Shown: piece by piece, positions 1 to 5,506 of the stretch
Layout: every line of letters starts with the position of its first letter
Numbering within the stretch: the stretch's first letter is position 1
Assembly: GCA_000434835.1 (NCBI GenBank)
Contig: FR881488.1
Location: 29,044-37,143, forward strand
From: Clostridium sp. CAG:594
GTDB lineage: Bacteria > Bacillota_I > Bacilli_A > RF39 > UBA660
Length of the DNA stretch: 8,100 nucleotides
Direction of reading: 5' to 3'
Program-made: the position numbers and the translations under genes
The notes under the pieces: model-generated
Databases searched by the model: none
Seen by the model: the letters and a program-made list of their open reading frames with translations, nothing else
What the model was told of the DNA's origin: nothing

Positions 1-171
1 TACCCTAATTAGTTTTGTTCCAGCTTCTTTTACCTCAATTTTTATTTCATCAGAGCCTGCATCAACACTGTTTTCAGTTAACTCCTTAACTACTGATACA
101 CATTTTTCAACAACTTCTCCTGCTGCTATTTTGTTAGCTAAAATATCATCCATTACTTTTATTTTGCTCAA
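1..171 (-). CDS. mutL: DNA mismatch repair protein MutL, N-terminal part (runs off the window)
   Basis: The 57 codons visible translate to the start of the MutL GHKL ATPase domain. MSKIKVMDDILANKIAAGEV is followed by a stretch containing VVKELTENSVDAGS. The KEL-x-ENS-x-DAG block is motif I of the family, holding the catalytic Glu and the Mg-binding Asn. MutL couples MutS mismatch recognition to strand incision and excision. The start is TTG at 171-169, with the Shine-Dalgarno AGAAGGTGAAG at 187-178. An in-frame ATG lies six codons further in (153-151), but starting there would remove the conserved MSKIKVM N-terminus. The usual VVERP before the helix reads VVEKC here, a mild deviation. The gene has its own promoter and is divergent from the small plus-strand gene at 270. 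The rest lies outside the window, so the C-terminal endonuclease domain cannot be judged. Confidence 0.93.
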   Translation of the reverse strand, partial: MSKIKVMDDILANKIAAGEVVEKCVSVVKELTENSVDAGSDEIKIEVKEAGTKLIRV

Positions 172-195
172 TTTTACTTCACCTTCTATAATTAG

Positions 196-224
196 ATTAT
201 ATCATATTTCTAGCTAATAACCAA
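196..224 (-). promoter_or_regulatory. Probable vegetative promoter of mutL
   Basis: On the minus strand, TATAAT lies at 201-196 with a TG one base upstream (extended -10, TGATATAAT). TTGGTT at 224-219 is a partial -35 with a 17-base spacer. The -10 is 24 bases from the mutL start codon. A short palindrome, AACCA-AAA-TGGTT (219-231), overlaps the -35 and could be an operator, but it is too short to claim. Confidence 0.6.
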
Positions 225-246
225 AATGGTTTTATATCATATAATA
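220..246 (+). promoter_or_regulatory. Possible mother-cell (sigma-K-like) promoter of the small Tyr-rich gene
   Basis: CATATAATA at 238-246 fits the CATAnnnTA -10 element of sigma-K promoters. AC at 220-221 lies 16 bases upstream, as in the AC-N16/17-CATAnnnTA pattern. The same site contains TATAAT (240-245), so a vegetative promoter is also possible. However, no TTGACA-like hexamer lies 16-18 bases before it. The pattern is short and AT-rich, so a chance match is possible. Confidence 0.4.
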
Positions 247-269
247 AGTTATAAGGAAGGAGATTTATA

Positions 270-527
270 ATGAATCAAGGATTTAGTTCAAGACAGAATG
301 CTCAAAATAGTACCGATTATGGTTACTACGTACCATATGGCTACACAAATAATAAAAGTGACGAAAGATTAGCAGGTGGTTTTGTATTTCCATTTTTACT
401 AGGTGGTGTAACAGGTGCTGCTGTTGCTCCTGCTTTCTGGAATAATGGTTATAATAACAGACCTATTTACTATGCACCTTACCCATATATGCCATATAAT
501 CCATATCCACCAAAAAGATGGTTTTAA
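270..527 (+). CDS. Small Tyr/Pro/Asn-rich protein with one membrane segment, possibly spore-coat related
   Basis: This 85-residue protein is not one I can name. Residues 1-34 are polar and rich in Asn, Ser and Tyr. Residues 35-57 (AGGFVFPFLLGGVTGAAVAP, then AFW) form a glycine-rich hydrophobic segment that could span a membrane. The tail is Tyr/Pro/Asn repeat-like (YYAPYPYMPYNPYPP) and ends KRWF. Such low-complexity Tyr/Pro tails are common in small spore coat or outer-layer proteins, and the promoter resembles a mother-cell type; both points are inference. The start has a good Shine-Dalgarno (AGGAGA, 8 bases before ATG). It is a single-gene unit, divergent from mutL and convergent with the dgkA operon, closed by a strong hairpin. 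The gene itself looks real; its function is unknown. Confidence 0.75.
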   Translation: MNQGFSSRQNAQNSTDYGYYVPYGYTNNKSDERLAGGFVFPFLLGGVTGAAVAPAFWNNGYNNRPIYYAPYPYMPYNPYPPKRWF

Positions 528-554
528 AAAAGAGATTTAAATTAAATCTCTTTT
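528..554. terminator. Bidirectional rho-independent terminator
   Basis: This is a perfect palindrome: AAAAGAGATTTAA (528-540) and its reverse complement TTAAATCTCTTTT (542-554) around a single A. It lies between the convergent stop codons of the small plus-strand gene (stop 525-527) and the second dgkA paralogue (stop 553-555). With A runs on one side and T runs on the other, it can end transcription in both directions. Confidence 0.85.
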
Positions 555-882
555 AATTTGCAAATAAATTTATAAACTTTGGTAAAAATACATATAATCC
601 AACACAAAAAGCAGTAAAAGCAGATATTACAACAGCTGCTGCTGCAACGTCTTTAGCAACCATTGCAAGTGGATTAAAATGGCTTGTATATAAATCAACG
701 GTAAGTTCTATTGCTGAATTAATAAGCTCTGATGTAATAACAAGTGTAACCATCGAATAAACAAGTAACCATTCATATACTTTCAGATTAAAAATAATTC
801 CAAATATAGTAACTAAAATAGTTGCAATAATATGAATAAGTAGGTTTTGTTCTCTATCAAAAAACTTTTTTATCTTTTTCAT
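553..882 (-). CDS. Second diacylglycerol kinase / undecaprenol kinase family protein (short paralogue)
   Basis: This 109-residue integral membrane protein belongs to the prokaryotic DgkA family, which phosphorylates diacylglycerol or, in Gram-positives, undecaprenol. Three hydrophobic segments are visible, at about residues 15-32, 36-52 and 79-104. The active-site block SELINSAIELTVDL (51-64) keeps the catalytic Glu, Asn and Glu (E52, N55, E59), followed by AMVAKD (73-78) and E11 in the first helix. It starts at DREQNLL and lacks the amphipathic N-terminal helix (RF..A..GL) present in its neighbour. It begins 5 bases after the stop of the first dgkA. Its Shine-Dalgarno AGGTAAG overlaps that stop, so the two are translationally linked. 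It is clearly a tandem duplicate that has diverged. Which substrate it uses cannot be read from the sequence. Confidence 0.85.
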   Translation of the reverse strand: MKKIKKFFDREQNLLIHIIATILVTIFGIIFNLKVYEWLLVYSMVTLVITSELINSAIELTVDLYTSHFNPLAMVAKDVAAAAVVISAFTAFCVGLYVFLPKFINLFAN

Positions 883-887
883 ATAAC

Positions 888-1325
888 TTACCTAAACATT
901 GCAATTATCTTTGGCACAAACACAACAAGCCACATACCTGCTGCCATCATGTCTGCTATAAAACAGGCTGCTGATGCCGTGTCTTTTGCAACTTTAGCAA
1001 GTGGATGAAACTCTTCTGTTACCATGTCAACAACCGCTTCTATTGACGTATTAAAAAGCTCTGTAACAAGTATTAAAGCTCCCATAACAAGCGTTATAAC
1101 CCACTGAATTGGTGTTATATGAAATCCAAAACCACAAGCTATTATAATAGTCATTACAATAACGTGAAGAAGTAAGCTCTGTTCATGTAAATATGCATAT
1201 TTAAGTCCATCAAAAGAATATTTAAAGCTCATAAAAATTCTTTTTAATCCTATTTTCTTAAATCCTTGTTCTTCTACGTATTTTCCTCTTGATATTTCTA
1301 CCTTAACTTTCTTTTTTGATGCCAT
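888..1325 (-). CDS. dgkA: Undecaprenol kinase / diacylglycerol kinase DgkA
   Basis: This 145-residue protein has a polar, basic N-terminal extension (1-28) before the normal DgkA fold. It has the amphipathic FMSFKYSFDGLKYAYLHEQ segment (31-49, with conserved E48) and three membrane segments. The active-site block TELFNTSIEAVVDM (88-101) carries E89, N92, E96 and D100, followed by AKVAKDTASAA (110-120). In Bacillota this enzyme recycles undecaprenol to undecaprenyl phosphate and supports sporulation and envelope synthesis. Its place directly after ybeY is the standard Bacillota order. It overlaps the ybeY 3' end by 23 bases. The start ATG has a GGAG 13 bases upstream, longer than ideal, but an in-frame stop upstream leaves no better candidate. 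Confidence 0.93.
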   Translation of the reverse strand: MASKKKVKVEISRGKYVEEQGFKKIGLKRIFMSFKYSFDGLKYAYLHEQSLLLHVIVMTIIIACGFGFHITPIQWVITLVMGALILVTELFNTSIEAVVDMVTEEFHPLAKVAKDTASAACFIADMMAAGMWLVVFVPKIIAMFR

Positions 1326-1755
1326 AACTATCTAACAACTCCTTTTGTAATCCAAACATTTTTATTTCGTCTTCTTTTGTCATATGATCGTATCCTAATA
1401 AATGTAGTAAGCCATGAACACCTAAGAAGCATATTTCTCTTTTAGTGGAATGTCCATAATCTTTAGCTTGACTTATTACCCTGTCGTAAGATATATATAC
1501 ATCTCCTAAAACCCTAAGACCTGGCACATCAATTTGCTTGTTATCTTCTAGTGCAAACGTAATAACATCCGTTTCCCTATCAATGTTTCTATACTCTTTA
1601 TTTATCTTATGAATACTTTCATTGTCTACAATTATAACATTAAACATAACGTTTTTCAATTGTAACTTTTCCAAAGCATAATTAATGAAATCCTTTAGTA
1701 AATCTAGCTCTTCTACTGGTTTTTTATACTCGTTAAAAAATTCTACATAATTCAT
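1303..1755 (-). CDS. ybeY: Endoribonuclease YbeY (rRNA maturation, ribosome quality control)
   Basis: This is a complete YbeY-family metalloprotein of 150 residues. The diagnostic zinc motif HGLLHLLGYDH gives H114, H118 and H124. Other family blocks are NKEYRNIDRETDVITFAL (52-69) and LGDVYIS (83-89). YbeY takes part in 16S rRNA 3'-end maturation and ribosome quality control. I place the start at ATG 1755-1753, with Shine-Dalgarno GGAGGT 8 bases upstream. A TTG five codons earlier (1770) overlaps that Shine-Dalgarno and is unlikely to be used. The stop of the VanZ gene overlaps this ATG by four bases (ATGA), indicating coupling. The 3' end overlaps dgkA by 23 bases. Confidence 0.96.
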   Translation of the reverse strand: MNYVEFFNEYKKPVEELDLLKDFINYALEKLQLKNVMFNVIIVDNESIHKINKEYRNIDRETDVITFALEDNKQIDVPGLRVLGDVYISYDRVISQAKDYGHSTKREICFLGVHGLLHLLGYDHMTKEDEIKMFGLQKELLDSYGIKKES

Positions 1756-2369
1756 GATAACAACCTCCAAAAATTAAACTTAAACGATAAATATATTATA
1801 ATTAAAATTATAGCTAAACACAAGATGTCTAAGAAAATTTGATTCTTCATAAAATTTGGAAGTTTTTTTATTAATTTATCACTAAACTTATAAATAAAGT
1901 ATCCTATAACACCTCCTAAAGTATTTAATATGACATCATCAATGTCTGCGGTTCTTCCTATTTTTGTTTGAGCAAACTCAATTGAACAAGAAACTAAAAC
2001 CGATATTAATAATATAGGATACATTTTCTTATTTTTAATGTAGTGGCTTACAAAAAGACCAAATGGTACAAATAAAAGTATGTTTCCAAGTACGTTTCTT
2101 ATAAAAAGTCTAGATGATACGTTATATCTAAATATCTCTCTAAACGGAATAAAATTATTAGTTCCATAATTGTTATCTTGAAACGTTACAATGTAATATA
2201 AAAGAAGTATGTAAATAATAAAGCATAACATTAAAAGTTCTTTATAAAAAACAAATTGCTTTTTATTACATAAAAGATAAGTTATTCTAATTGATATTAA
2301 GATAACTGCAAAAATAAAGATCATCGGCCATACATTATGAATGGTCTTCATAAAAATACTTGTAAACAT
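1752..2369 (-). CDS. VanZ-family membrane protein
   Basis: This 205-residue polytopic membrane protein has hydrophobic segments near residues 13-33, 45-63, 92-108, 117-131, 145-160 and 179-197. The VanZ-like motifs are clear: NNFIPF (71-76), NVLGNILLFVPFG (92-104), IEFAQ (130-134), and GRTADIDDVILNTLGGVIGY (138-157). VanZ itself gives low-level teicoplanin resistance, but most members of this family have no known role, and nothing here indicates glycopeptide resistance. The ATG has an AGAGGT Shine-Dalgarno and starts 13 bases after the yqfD stop. The stop TGA overlaps the ybeY start. In other Bacillota this slot between yqfD and ybeY usually holds phoH (and often pgpH), so this gene appears to take their place. 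Confidence 0.88.
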   Translation of the reverse strand: MFTSIFMKTIHNVWPMIFIFAVILISIRITYLLCNKKQFVFYKELLMLCFIIYILLLYYIVTFQDNNYGTNNFIPFREIFRYNVSSRLFIRNVLGNILLFVPFGLFVSHYIKNKKMYPILLISVLVSCSIEFAQTKIGRTADIDDVILNTLGGVIGYFIYKFSDKLIKKLPNFMKNQIFLDILCLAIILIIIYLSFKFNFWRLLS

Positions 2370-2382
2370 TATTTATACCTCT

Positions 2383-3555
2383 TTAATTTTCATTTGTATT
2401 TTCTTTGTTTAATAGTGAAGTATCTGCATCTTTAAAATCAGTAATATTTTCATACACTTTAAAGAAAACACCTATTTCTATTTTACTCTTATTTTGTTTA
2501 AAGTTCAAAGTTTTTTTACTTATTATATATTCATCATCCTTAAGGTTTACACTTATTTTATTTTCTGCTAGTTTTGTAGCTTTTTTAATTGCTTCTTTAG
2601 TTCCTAATTTCTCTTTTTTAACCTTTGTTTTTCTTTGTTTTTCCATTCTTACACTAAAAGGAAATATTTTTTCTTTTATAAGTACGTTTTTATGTTCTAA
2701 ATAATTAGTAGCATAGTTTTTTCTAAGAGGGGCTTCCCTTTTCATAAAAGATACTATAATATTTTGTTTAACGTCATTTAAATATATAACCTCTTCATAA
2801 TAAAGTGGGTATTCTATCGTTACTAAGTACCATACTTCAGCGTATACGCACCCCACCGCTCGAACCTGTCCTTTTACTGTTTCATCTTTAATAATATCAC
2901 CTGATACTATTGTCTCTCCTTTTGATACATAATCATTTTTCTTTTTTAAGATTACCCCATTAGATGCTTCTATTTTCATAATTACACCATCTTTTTTAGC
3001 TACTATGTGACGAGGCTTGTCATCTTCTTTTTCTTTATTTAACTTGCGTTCAGTTACCTTTATAGTAAGTTTACTACCATATCTTTCTATTTCAAGCCAC
3101 TCTATTTTATCTTTGTTATCACTAACTATTTTATTAATTATTTTCTTTCTTTTTTTAAATGATGGCACAAAATGAAAACAAGAAATATTATTATCTTTTA
3201 ATTCATCATAAATTAAGTTTCTCAAATCACTATTATTATGAACAACATTTATTTCAAGTATGGTGTTACTTATTAAAAACAAAAATAAGAATCCTATAAT
3301 AAGTGATATAACAAAAGTATAATTTTCTTTAATATAAGAGGTATATTTAACTATTCCATACTTTCGGTTTATATATATTTCATACGTTTTATTTTTTGAT
3401 AAAAGTTCTAAATAATCATCATAGGATATTTTTATCGTAACATGCTTATGACTAACTTCTTTAAAATCTTCAAACGAAATCTGGTTTAAGACATATCTTT
3501 TAATAAATAGTTTAGGATTCTTACCAACAATACTTATATTTACATAACTATTCAT
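2383..3555 (-). CDS. yqfD: Sporulation protein YqfD
   Basis: This 390-residue protein matches the YqfD family in length and layout. It has a cytoplasmic N-terminal region (1-78), one membrane segment (about 79-100, FVISLIIGFLFLFLISNTIL) and a large extracytoplasmic part. The latter contains a repeated KKDGVIMKIEASNG / KGETIVSGDII element (188-222) and the family signature GQVRAVGCVYAEVWY (229-243). In Bacillus subtilis yqfD belongs to the mother-cell sigma-E regulon and is needed for efficient sporulation; its biochemical role is unclear. The C-terminal third is very Lys-rich and ends in a polar tail. It overlaps yqfC by 8 bases, with AGGA 7 bases before ATG. The conserved yqfC-yqfD pairing supports the assignment. 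Confidence 0.93.
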   Translation of the reverse strand: MNSYVNISIVGKNPKLFIKRYVLNQISFEDFKEVSHKHVTIKISYDDYLELLSKNKTYEIYINRKYGIVKYTSYIKENYTFVISLIIGFLFLFLISNTILEINVVHNNSDLRNLIYDELKDNNISCFHFVPSFKKRKKIINKIVSDNKDKIEWLEIERYGSKLTIKVTERKLNKEKEDDKPRHIVAKKDGVIMKIEASNGVILKKKNDYVSKGETIVSGDIIKDETVKGQVRAVGCVYAEVWYLVTIEYPLYYEEVIYLNDVKQNIIVSFMKREAPLRKNYATNYLEHKNVLIKEKIFPFSVRMEKQRKTKVKKEKLGTKEAIKKATKLAENKISVNLKDDEYIISKKTLNFKQNKSKIEIGVFFKVYENITDFKDADTSLLNKENTNEN

Positions 3556-3799
3556 TATGATATCCTAATTCTATCATTTTTATGTCACCAGATATTACCA
3601 TATACTCTACAAACATAGTTTCTATAACAAGGTTTTTACCACGTATAATAAACCTATCATTTTTACTTGATACCTCTATTAAGTTTGATGTAAAACGTTC
3701 TATATTATCATAATAATATATTTTAACCTTTCTATCTATTATCTTTATTTCAAAGTTATTACATTCTACATAATCATCAATTATCTTTTTCAATTTCAA
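3548..3799 (-). CDS. yqfC: Sporulation protein YqfC
   Basis: This small protein of 83 residues (85 from the GTG described below) matches YqfC by size, by position immediately before yqfD, and by the typical end: RGKNLVIETMFVEYMVISGD followed by IKMIELGY. YqfC is a sporulation protein of unknown biochemistry, co-transcribed with yqfD in the mother cell. Two starts are possible in the same frame: GTG at 3805-3803, or TTG at 3799-3797. The Shine-Dalgarno AGGTG (3812-3808) lies only 2 bases from the GTG but 8 bases from the TTG, so I prefer TTG. No ATG is available in frame at this end. Confidence 0.88.
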   Translation of the reverse strand: MKLKKIIDDYVECNNFEIKIIDRKVKIYYYDNIERFTSNLIEVSSKNDRFIIRGKNLVIETMFVEYMVISGDIKMIELGYHNE

Positions 3800-3817
3800 A
3801 TGCACATCACCTACATA

Positions 3818-3825
3818 ATTGTATG
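3818..3825 (-). promoter_or_regulatory. Sigma-E-like -10 element upstream of yqfC
   Basis: CATACAAT on the minus strand is identical to the Bacillus sigma-E -10 consensus. A matching -35 is weak: ACTATT lies 14 bases upstream, where ATATT-like sequence is expected. Transcription would begin near 3811, inside or just after the Shine-Dalgarno, giving an unusually short leader. It fits the known sigma-E control of yqfC-yqfD elsewhere, but the short leader is a real objection. Confidence 0.45.
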
Positions 3826-3849
3826 AATAAGCATATAAAAATAGTAATT

Positions 3850-3876
3850 AAAAAAAAGATTAGAATCATCTAATCT
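3850..3876 (-). terminator. Rho-independent terminator of the surface-protein gene
   Basis: On the minus strand, AGATTAG (3876-3870), a 6-base loop ATGATT, and CTAATCT (3863-3857) form a perfect 7-bp stem. It runs directly into eight T (3857-3850). The first arm includes the TAG stop codon of the broken surface-protein gene. This isolates that gene from yqfC. Confidence 0.85.
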
Positions 3877-4556
3877 ATCACGTTTCCATATAAAAACTCA
3901 CCTGTTCCGTTATTATAAAATGTCTTTTTACTAACAGTGTCATACATACAAGGCTTGTTATCTGAATCTAGGCAAGGTATTAAATTTAACATATCACCCA
4001 CCGTAAATGAATATATTTTAGCCTTTGATACTCTTTTTTCAAGAAGTTCATCTCTTATAGTTGTAAAAAGTGCAATTTTACTAACAGAACCACTTTTATT
4101 CCAATCATCAGTATTACCAAAATATGAAGAAACAGCAGTTGCGGAAGTATCATTTATATCTATGCCACCATTATACATTTTTATTAAATACTTATCTTGA
4201 GTATTCAAATTAAATACATACTGTCTGCCATTTAATCCTCTATTAGCAGATAATCCTTTGCCGCTCCATCCCTGCCCCATTTCAAATCTAAAATTATTAG
4301 TTAACGTTCCAAACAAATTTATATCATGCGTCCAAGCTTCTGTAAAAGCAACTTCAATAGTTGTAGTTGTATTTTCATCAAAAGTCATATTTTTGGAAAT
4401 TACAATATACTGAGTACCAGTACTTTCTAGATATTCAACTCTTTTATAACCACTTGGTAATTCATTTTGAACTTCACTAGGAGTTGTTGTATCTTTCTTC
4501 TCATCCGTTTGTACAAAATTTAACTTATATGATAATGATATTGTACTTGTATTAGT
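3870..4556 (-). pseudogene. C-terminal part of a frameshifted surface protein (LPxGYxxVEYLESTGTQYI domain)
   Basis: This frame continues the gene at 4552-5073 without a start or ribosome binding site of its own. Reading from ACT at 4556, it gives TNTSTISLSYKLNFVQTDEK, which completes the preceding beta-rich domain, then a Thr-rich linker. A second domain then opens with LPSGYKRVEYLESTGTQYI and closes with KIYSFTVG, MLNLIPCLDSDNKPCMYD and FYNNGTGEFLYG. That LPxGYxxVEYLExxGTQYI opening and the D/GxxGMYDxVxxxFYxNxGTGxF-type ending are familiar from surface and phage-tail-like proteins of gut Bacillota; its ligand is unknown to me. An internal ATG at 4388-4386 could open a 172-residue frame, but it lies inside the domain and cuts off its signature. 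About 228 residues are readable. A terminator overlaps the stop. Best read as the second half of a broken gene, or of one that needs a +1 shift. Confidence 0.8.
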
Positions 4557-5073
4557 TTGGCAGATCTTCTTTTGTTAAATCTTTTATAAACTCTATTGTT
4601 ATTATTAGTTTCTTTGTCTCACCTTTTTGAAGTATATCTCCTTCACTTACTTCTTTTCCATCTTTATCCGTCACTTTAAATGTTAGATATTTTTGTTGCT
4701 CTTCTGTTAACGCAGTTTTTTCTATTTTATCTATTTTTGCATTAATAGTTCCTTTATTTACTAAATCTACTGTATACGTAACTTTATCTCCAGGTGTTGA
4801 TAAACTAACGTTCATACCTGTAATAGAAGCTGAATTTGTCTCTTCTATTTTTGCTGTTCCAGTAATTGTTGCACTGCCTATTTTTGTTGGAATAGATAAG
4901 TTTTCAAATCTAATTCCCCATTTTGCAGCATCTAAATATGCCGTACCATTTATATTTAAGGTAGTTGATAATGCCGCGAATGCTACTGTTAAGCCTGCAA
5001 TTACCACTAATAACACTACTACAACAAGTGCTTTTTCTCTCCTTTGCTTTTCCATGTTTTCATTCTCCCACAT
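4552..5073 (-). CDS. N-terminal part of a membrane-anchored surface protein, ended early by a frameshift
   Basis: This frame has 173 residues. A short basic start (MEKQRREK) is followed by a hydrophobic segment, LVVVVLLVVIAGLTVAFAAL (about 16-35), acting as signal anchor or signal peptide, then STTLNINGTAYLDAAKWGIR. This N-terminal layout (signal, LSTTLNINGTA, a Trp-containing WGIRFENL strand) is common in exported proteins of gut Bacillota. The rest is a beta-rich extracellular domain (DKVTYTVDLVNKGTINAKI, later KGETKKLIITIEF). The frame ends at DLPN-TAA (4552-4554), exactly where the +1 frame begins to read as its natural continuation, so the intact product would be about 400 residues. Two starts are possible: ATG 5073 (AAAGG, spacing 9) or ATG 5055 (GGGAG, spacing 9), the latter giving MEKQRREK. 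It has its own promoter with a G9 tract and is transcriptionally isolated from rpsU. Confidence 0.78.
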   Translation of the reverse strand: MWENENMEKQRREKALVVVVLLVVIAGLTVAFAALSTTLNINGTAYLDAAKWGIRFENLSIPTKIGSATITGTAKIEETNSASITGMNVSLSTPGDKVTYTVDLVNKGTINAKIDKIEKTALTEEQQKYLTFKVTDKDGKEVSEGDILQKGETKKLIITIEFIKDLTKEDLPN

Positions 5074-5148
5074 CTATTATTACCTTTTATCATTTTATCA
5101 TACATACATTATTTATAATTAACCTTATAAGATTATATCTACTTGTTA

Positions 5149-5179
5149 ATAATAACATATACCCCCCCCCGGGTGTCAA
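5149..5179 (-). promoter_or_regulatory. Promoter of the surface-protein gene with a G9 tract in its spacer
   Basis: On the minus strand, a perfect -35 TTGACA (5179-5174) is followed by CCC, nine G (5170-5162) and then TATATGT before TATTAT (5154-5149). TATTAT matches the -10 consensus at 5 of 6 positions. The spacer is 19 bases, two longer than optimal. A second TATAAT (5137-5132) has no -35 at the right distance. The promoter begins 6 bases after the T-run of the rpsU terminator. Confidence 0.6.
5162..5170. repeat. C9/G9 mononucleotide tract (candidate slippage tract)
   Basis: There are nine consecutive C on the plus strand, followed by GGG, in a strongly AT-rich setting. Homopolymers of this length are prone to slipped-strand mispairing. 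It lies between the -35 and the -10 of the surface-protein promoter, so its length sets their spacing. Confidence 0.9.
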
Positions 5180-5184
5180 GAAAG

Positions 5185-5213
5185 AAAAAAAGCGGATAAT
5201 TTATATCCACTTT
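5185..5213 (-). terminator. Rho-independent terminator of rpsU
   Basis: On the minus strand, AAAGTGGATA (5213-5204), loop TAAAT, and TATCCGCTTT (5198-5189) form a 10-bp stem with one G-U pair. The 3' arm runs into a T7 tract (5191-5185). It starts 29 bases after the rpsU stop. Confidence 0.9.
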
Positions 5214-5241
5214 AATTCATTAAATACCGAGTAAAGAAAAA

Positions 5242-5442
5242 TTAAGAATCGCGTCTTTCACGTCTAGCTGCCTTACGGCTATTTTTGATAGCTTCTTTCT
5301 TAGCGTTTCTTCTTTGAACTCCTGGTTTATCAAAAGCTTGTTTCTTTTTTACTTCTGAAGGGAGACCGCTTTTAGCTACTCTTTGCTTGAATTTCTTTAA
5401 CGCTCCATCAACGTTTCCGTTTTTAACTTGAACAGTTATCAT
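5242..5442 (-). CDS. rpsU: 30S ribosomal protein S21
   Basis: This 66-residue, very basic protein has the S21 pattern MITVQVKNGNVDGALKKFKQ followed by RVAKSGLPSEVKKK. It ends in an Arg/Lys-rich helix (RKAARRERRDS). S21 sits on the 30S platform near the anti-Shine-Dalgarno sequence and helps mRNA binding at initiation. The ATG at 5442 is preceded by GGAGAGGGGGG, an unusually G-rich ribosome binding region. It has a strong promoter upstream and a terminator downstream, so it is probably transcribed alone. In many Bacillota rpsU is followed by yqeY and then yqfA/yqfC. Here yqeY is absent and the broken surface-protein gene occupies the gap. Confidence 0.97.
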   Translation of the reverse strand: MITVQVKNGNVDGALKKFKQRVAKSGLPSEVKKKQAFDKPGVQRRNAKKEAIKNSRKAARRERRDS

Positions 5443-5477
5443 TTTTCTTTCCCCCCTCTCCTTTTTTTCTAATAGTA

Positions 5478-5506
5478 ATTATAACACCTTAAAAAAGTTA
5501 TTACAA
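5478..5506 (-). promoter_or_regulatory. Strong vegetative promoter of rpsU
   Basis: On the minus strand, TTGTAA (5506-5501), a 17-base spacer and a perfect TATAAT (5483-5478) carry an extended -10 (TGTTATAAT). The start codon of rpsU is 35 bases downstream of the -10. It lies 58 bases beyond the stop of the third small peptide gene, so rpsU does not depend on the exporter cassette. Confidence 0.85.

Noticed and set aside
1752..2369. Glycopeptide resistance determinant, from the VanZ similarity
   Set aside because: No vanA/H/X/R/S-type genes are in the window, and VanZ-family proteins are widespread in Bacillota without a resistance role.
2405..2704. Plus-strand open frame of 99 codons opposite yqfD
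   Set aside because: It lies wholly antisense to a well-supported gene and its translation is low-complexity Leu/Ser/Phe, as expected from the complement of Lys-rich coding DNA.
3937..4200. Plus-strand open frame opposite the C-terminal half of the surface-protein gene
   Set aside because: The opposite strand carries recognisable domain motifs (KIYSFTVG, GTGEFLYG); this frame has no recognisable motif.
4965..5234. Plus-strand open frame crossing the surface-protein promoter and the rpsU terminator
   Set aside because: It spans the G9 tract, the -35 and the terminator hairpin, and its product is low-complexity without domains; regulatory content explains this DNA better.
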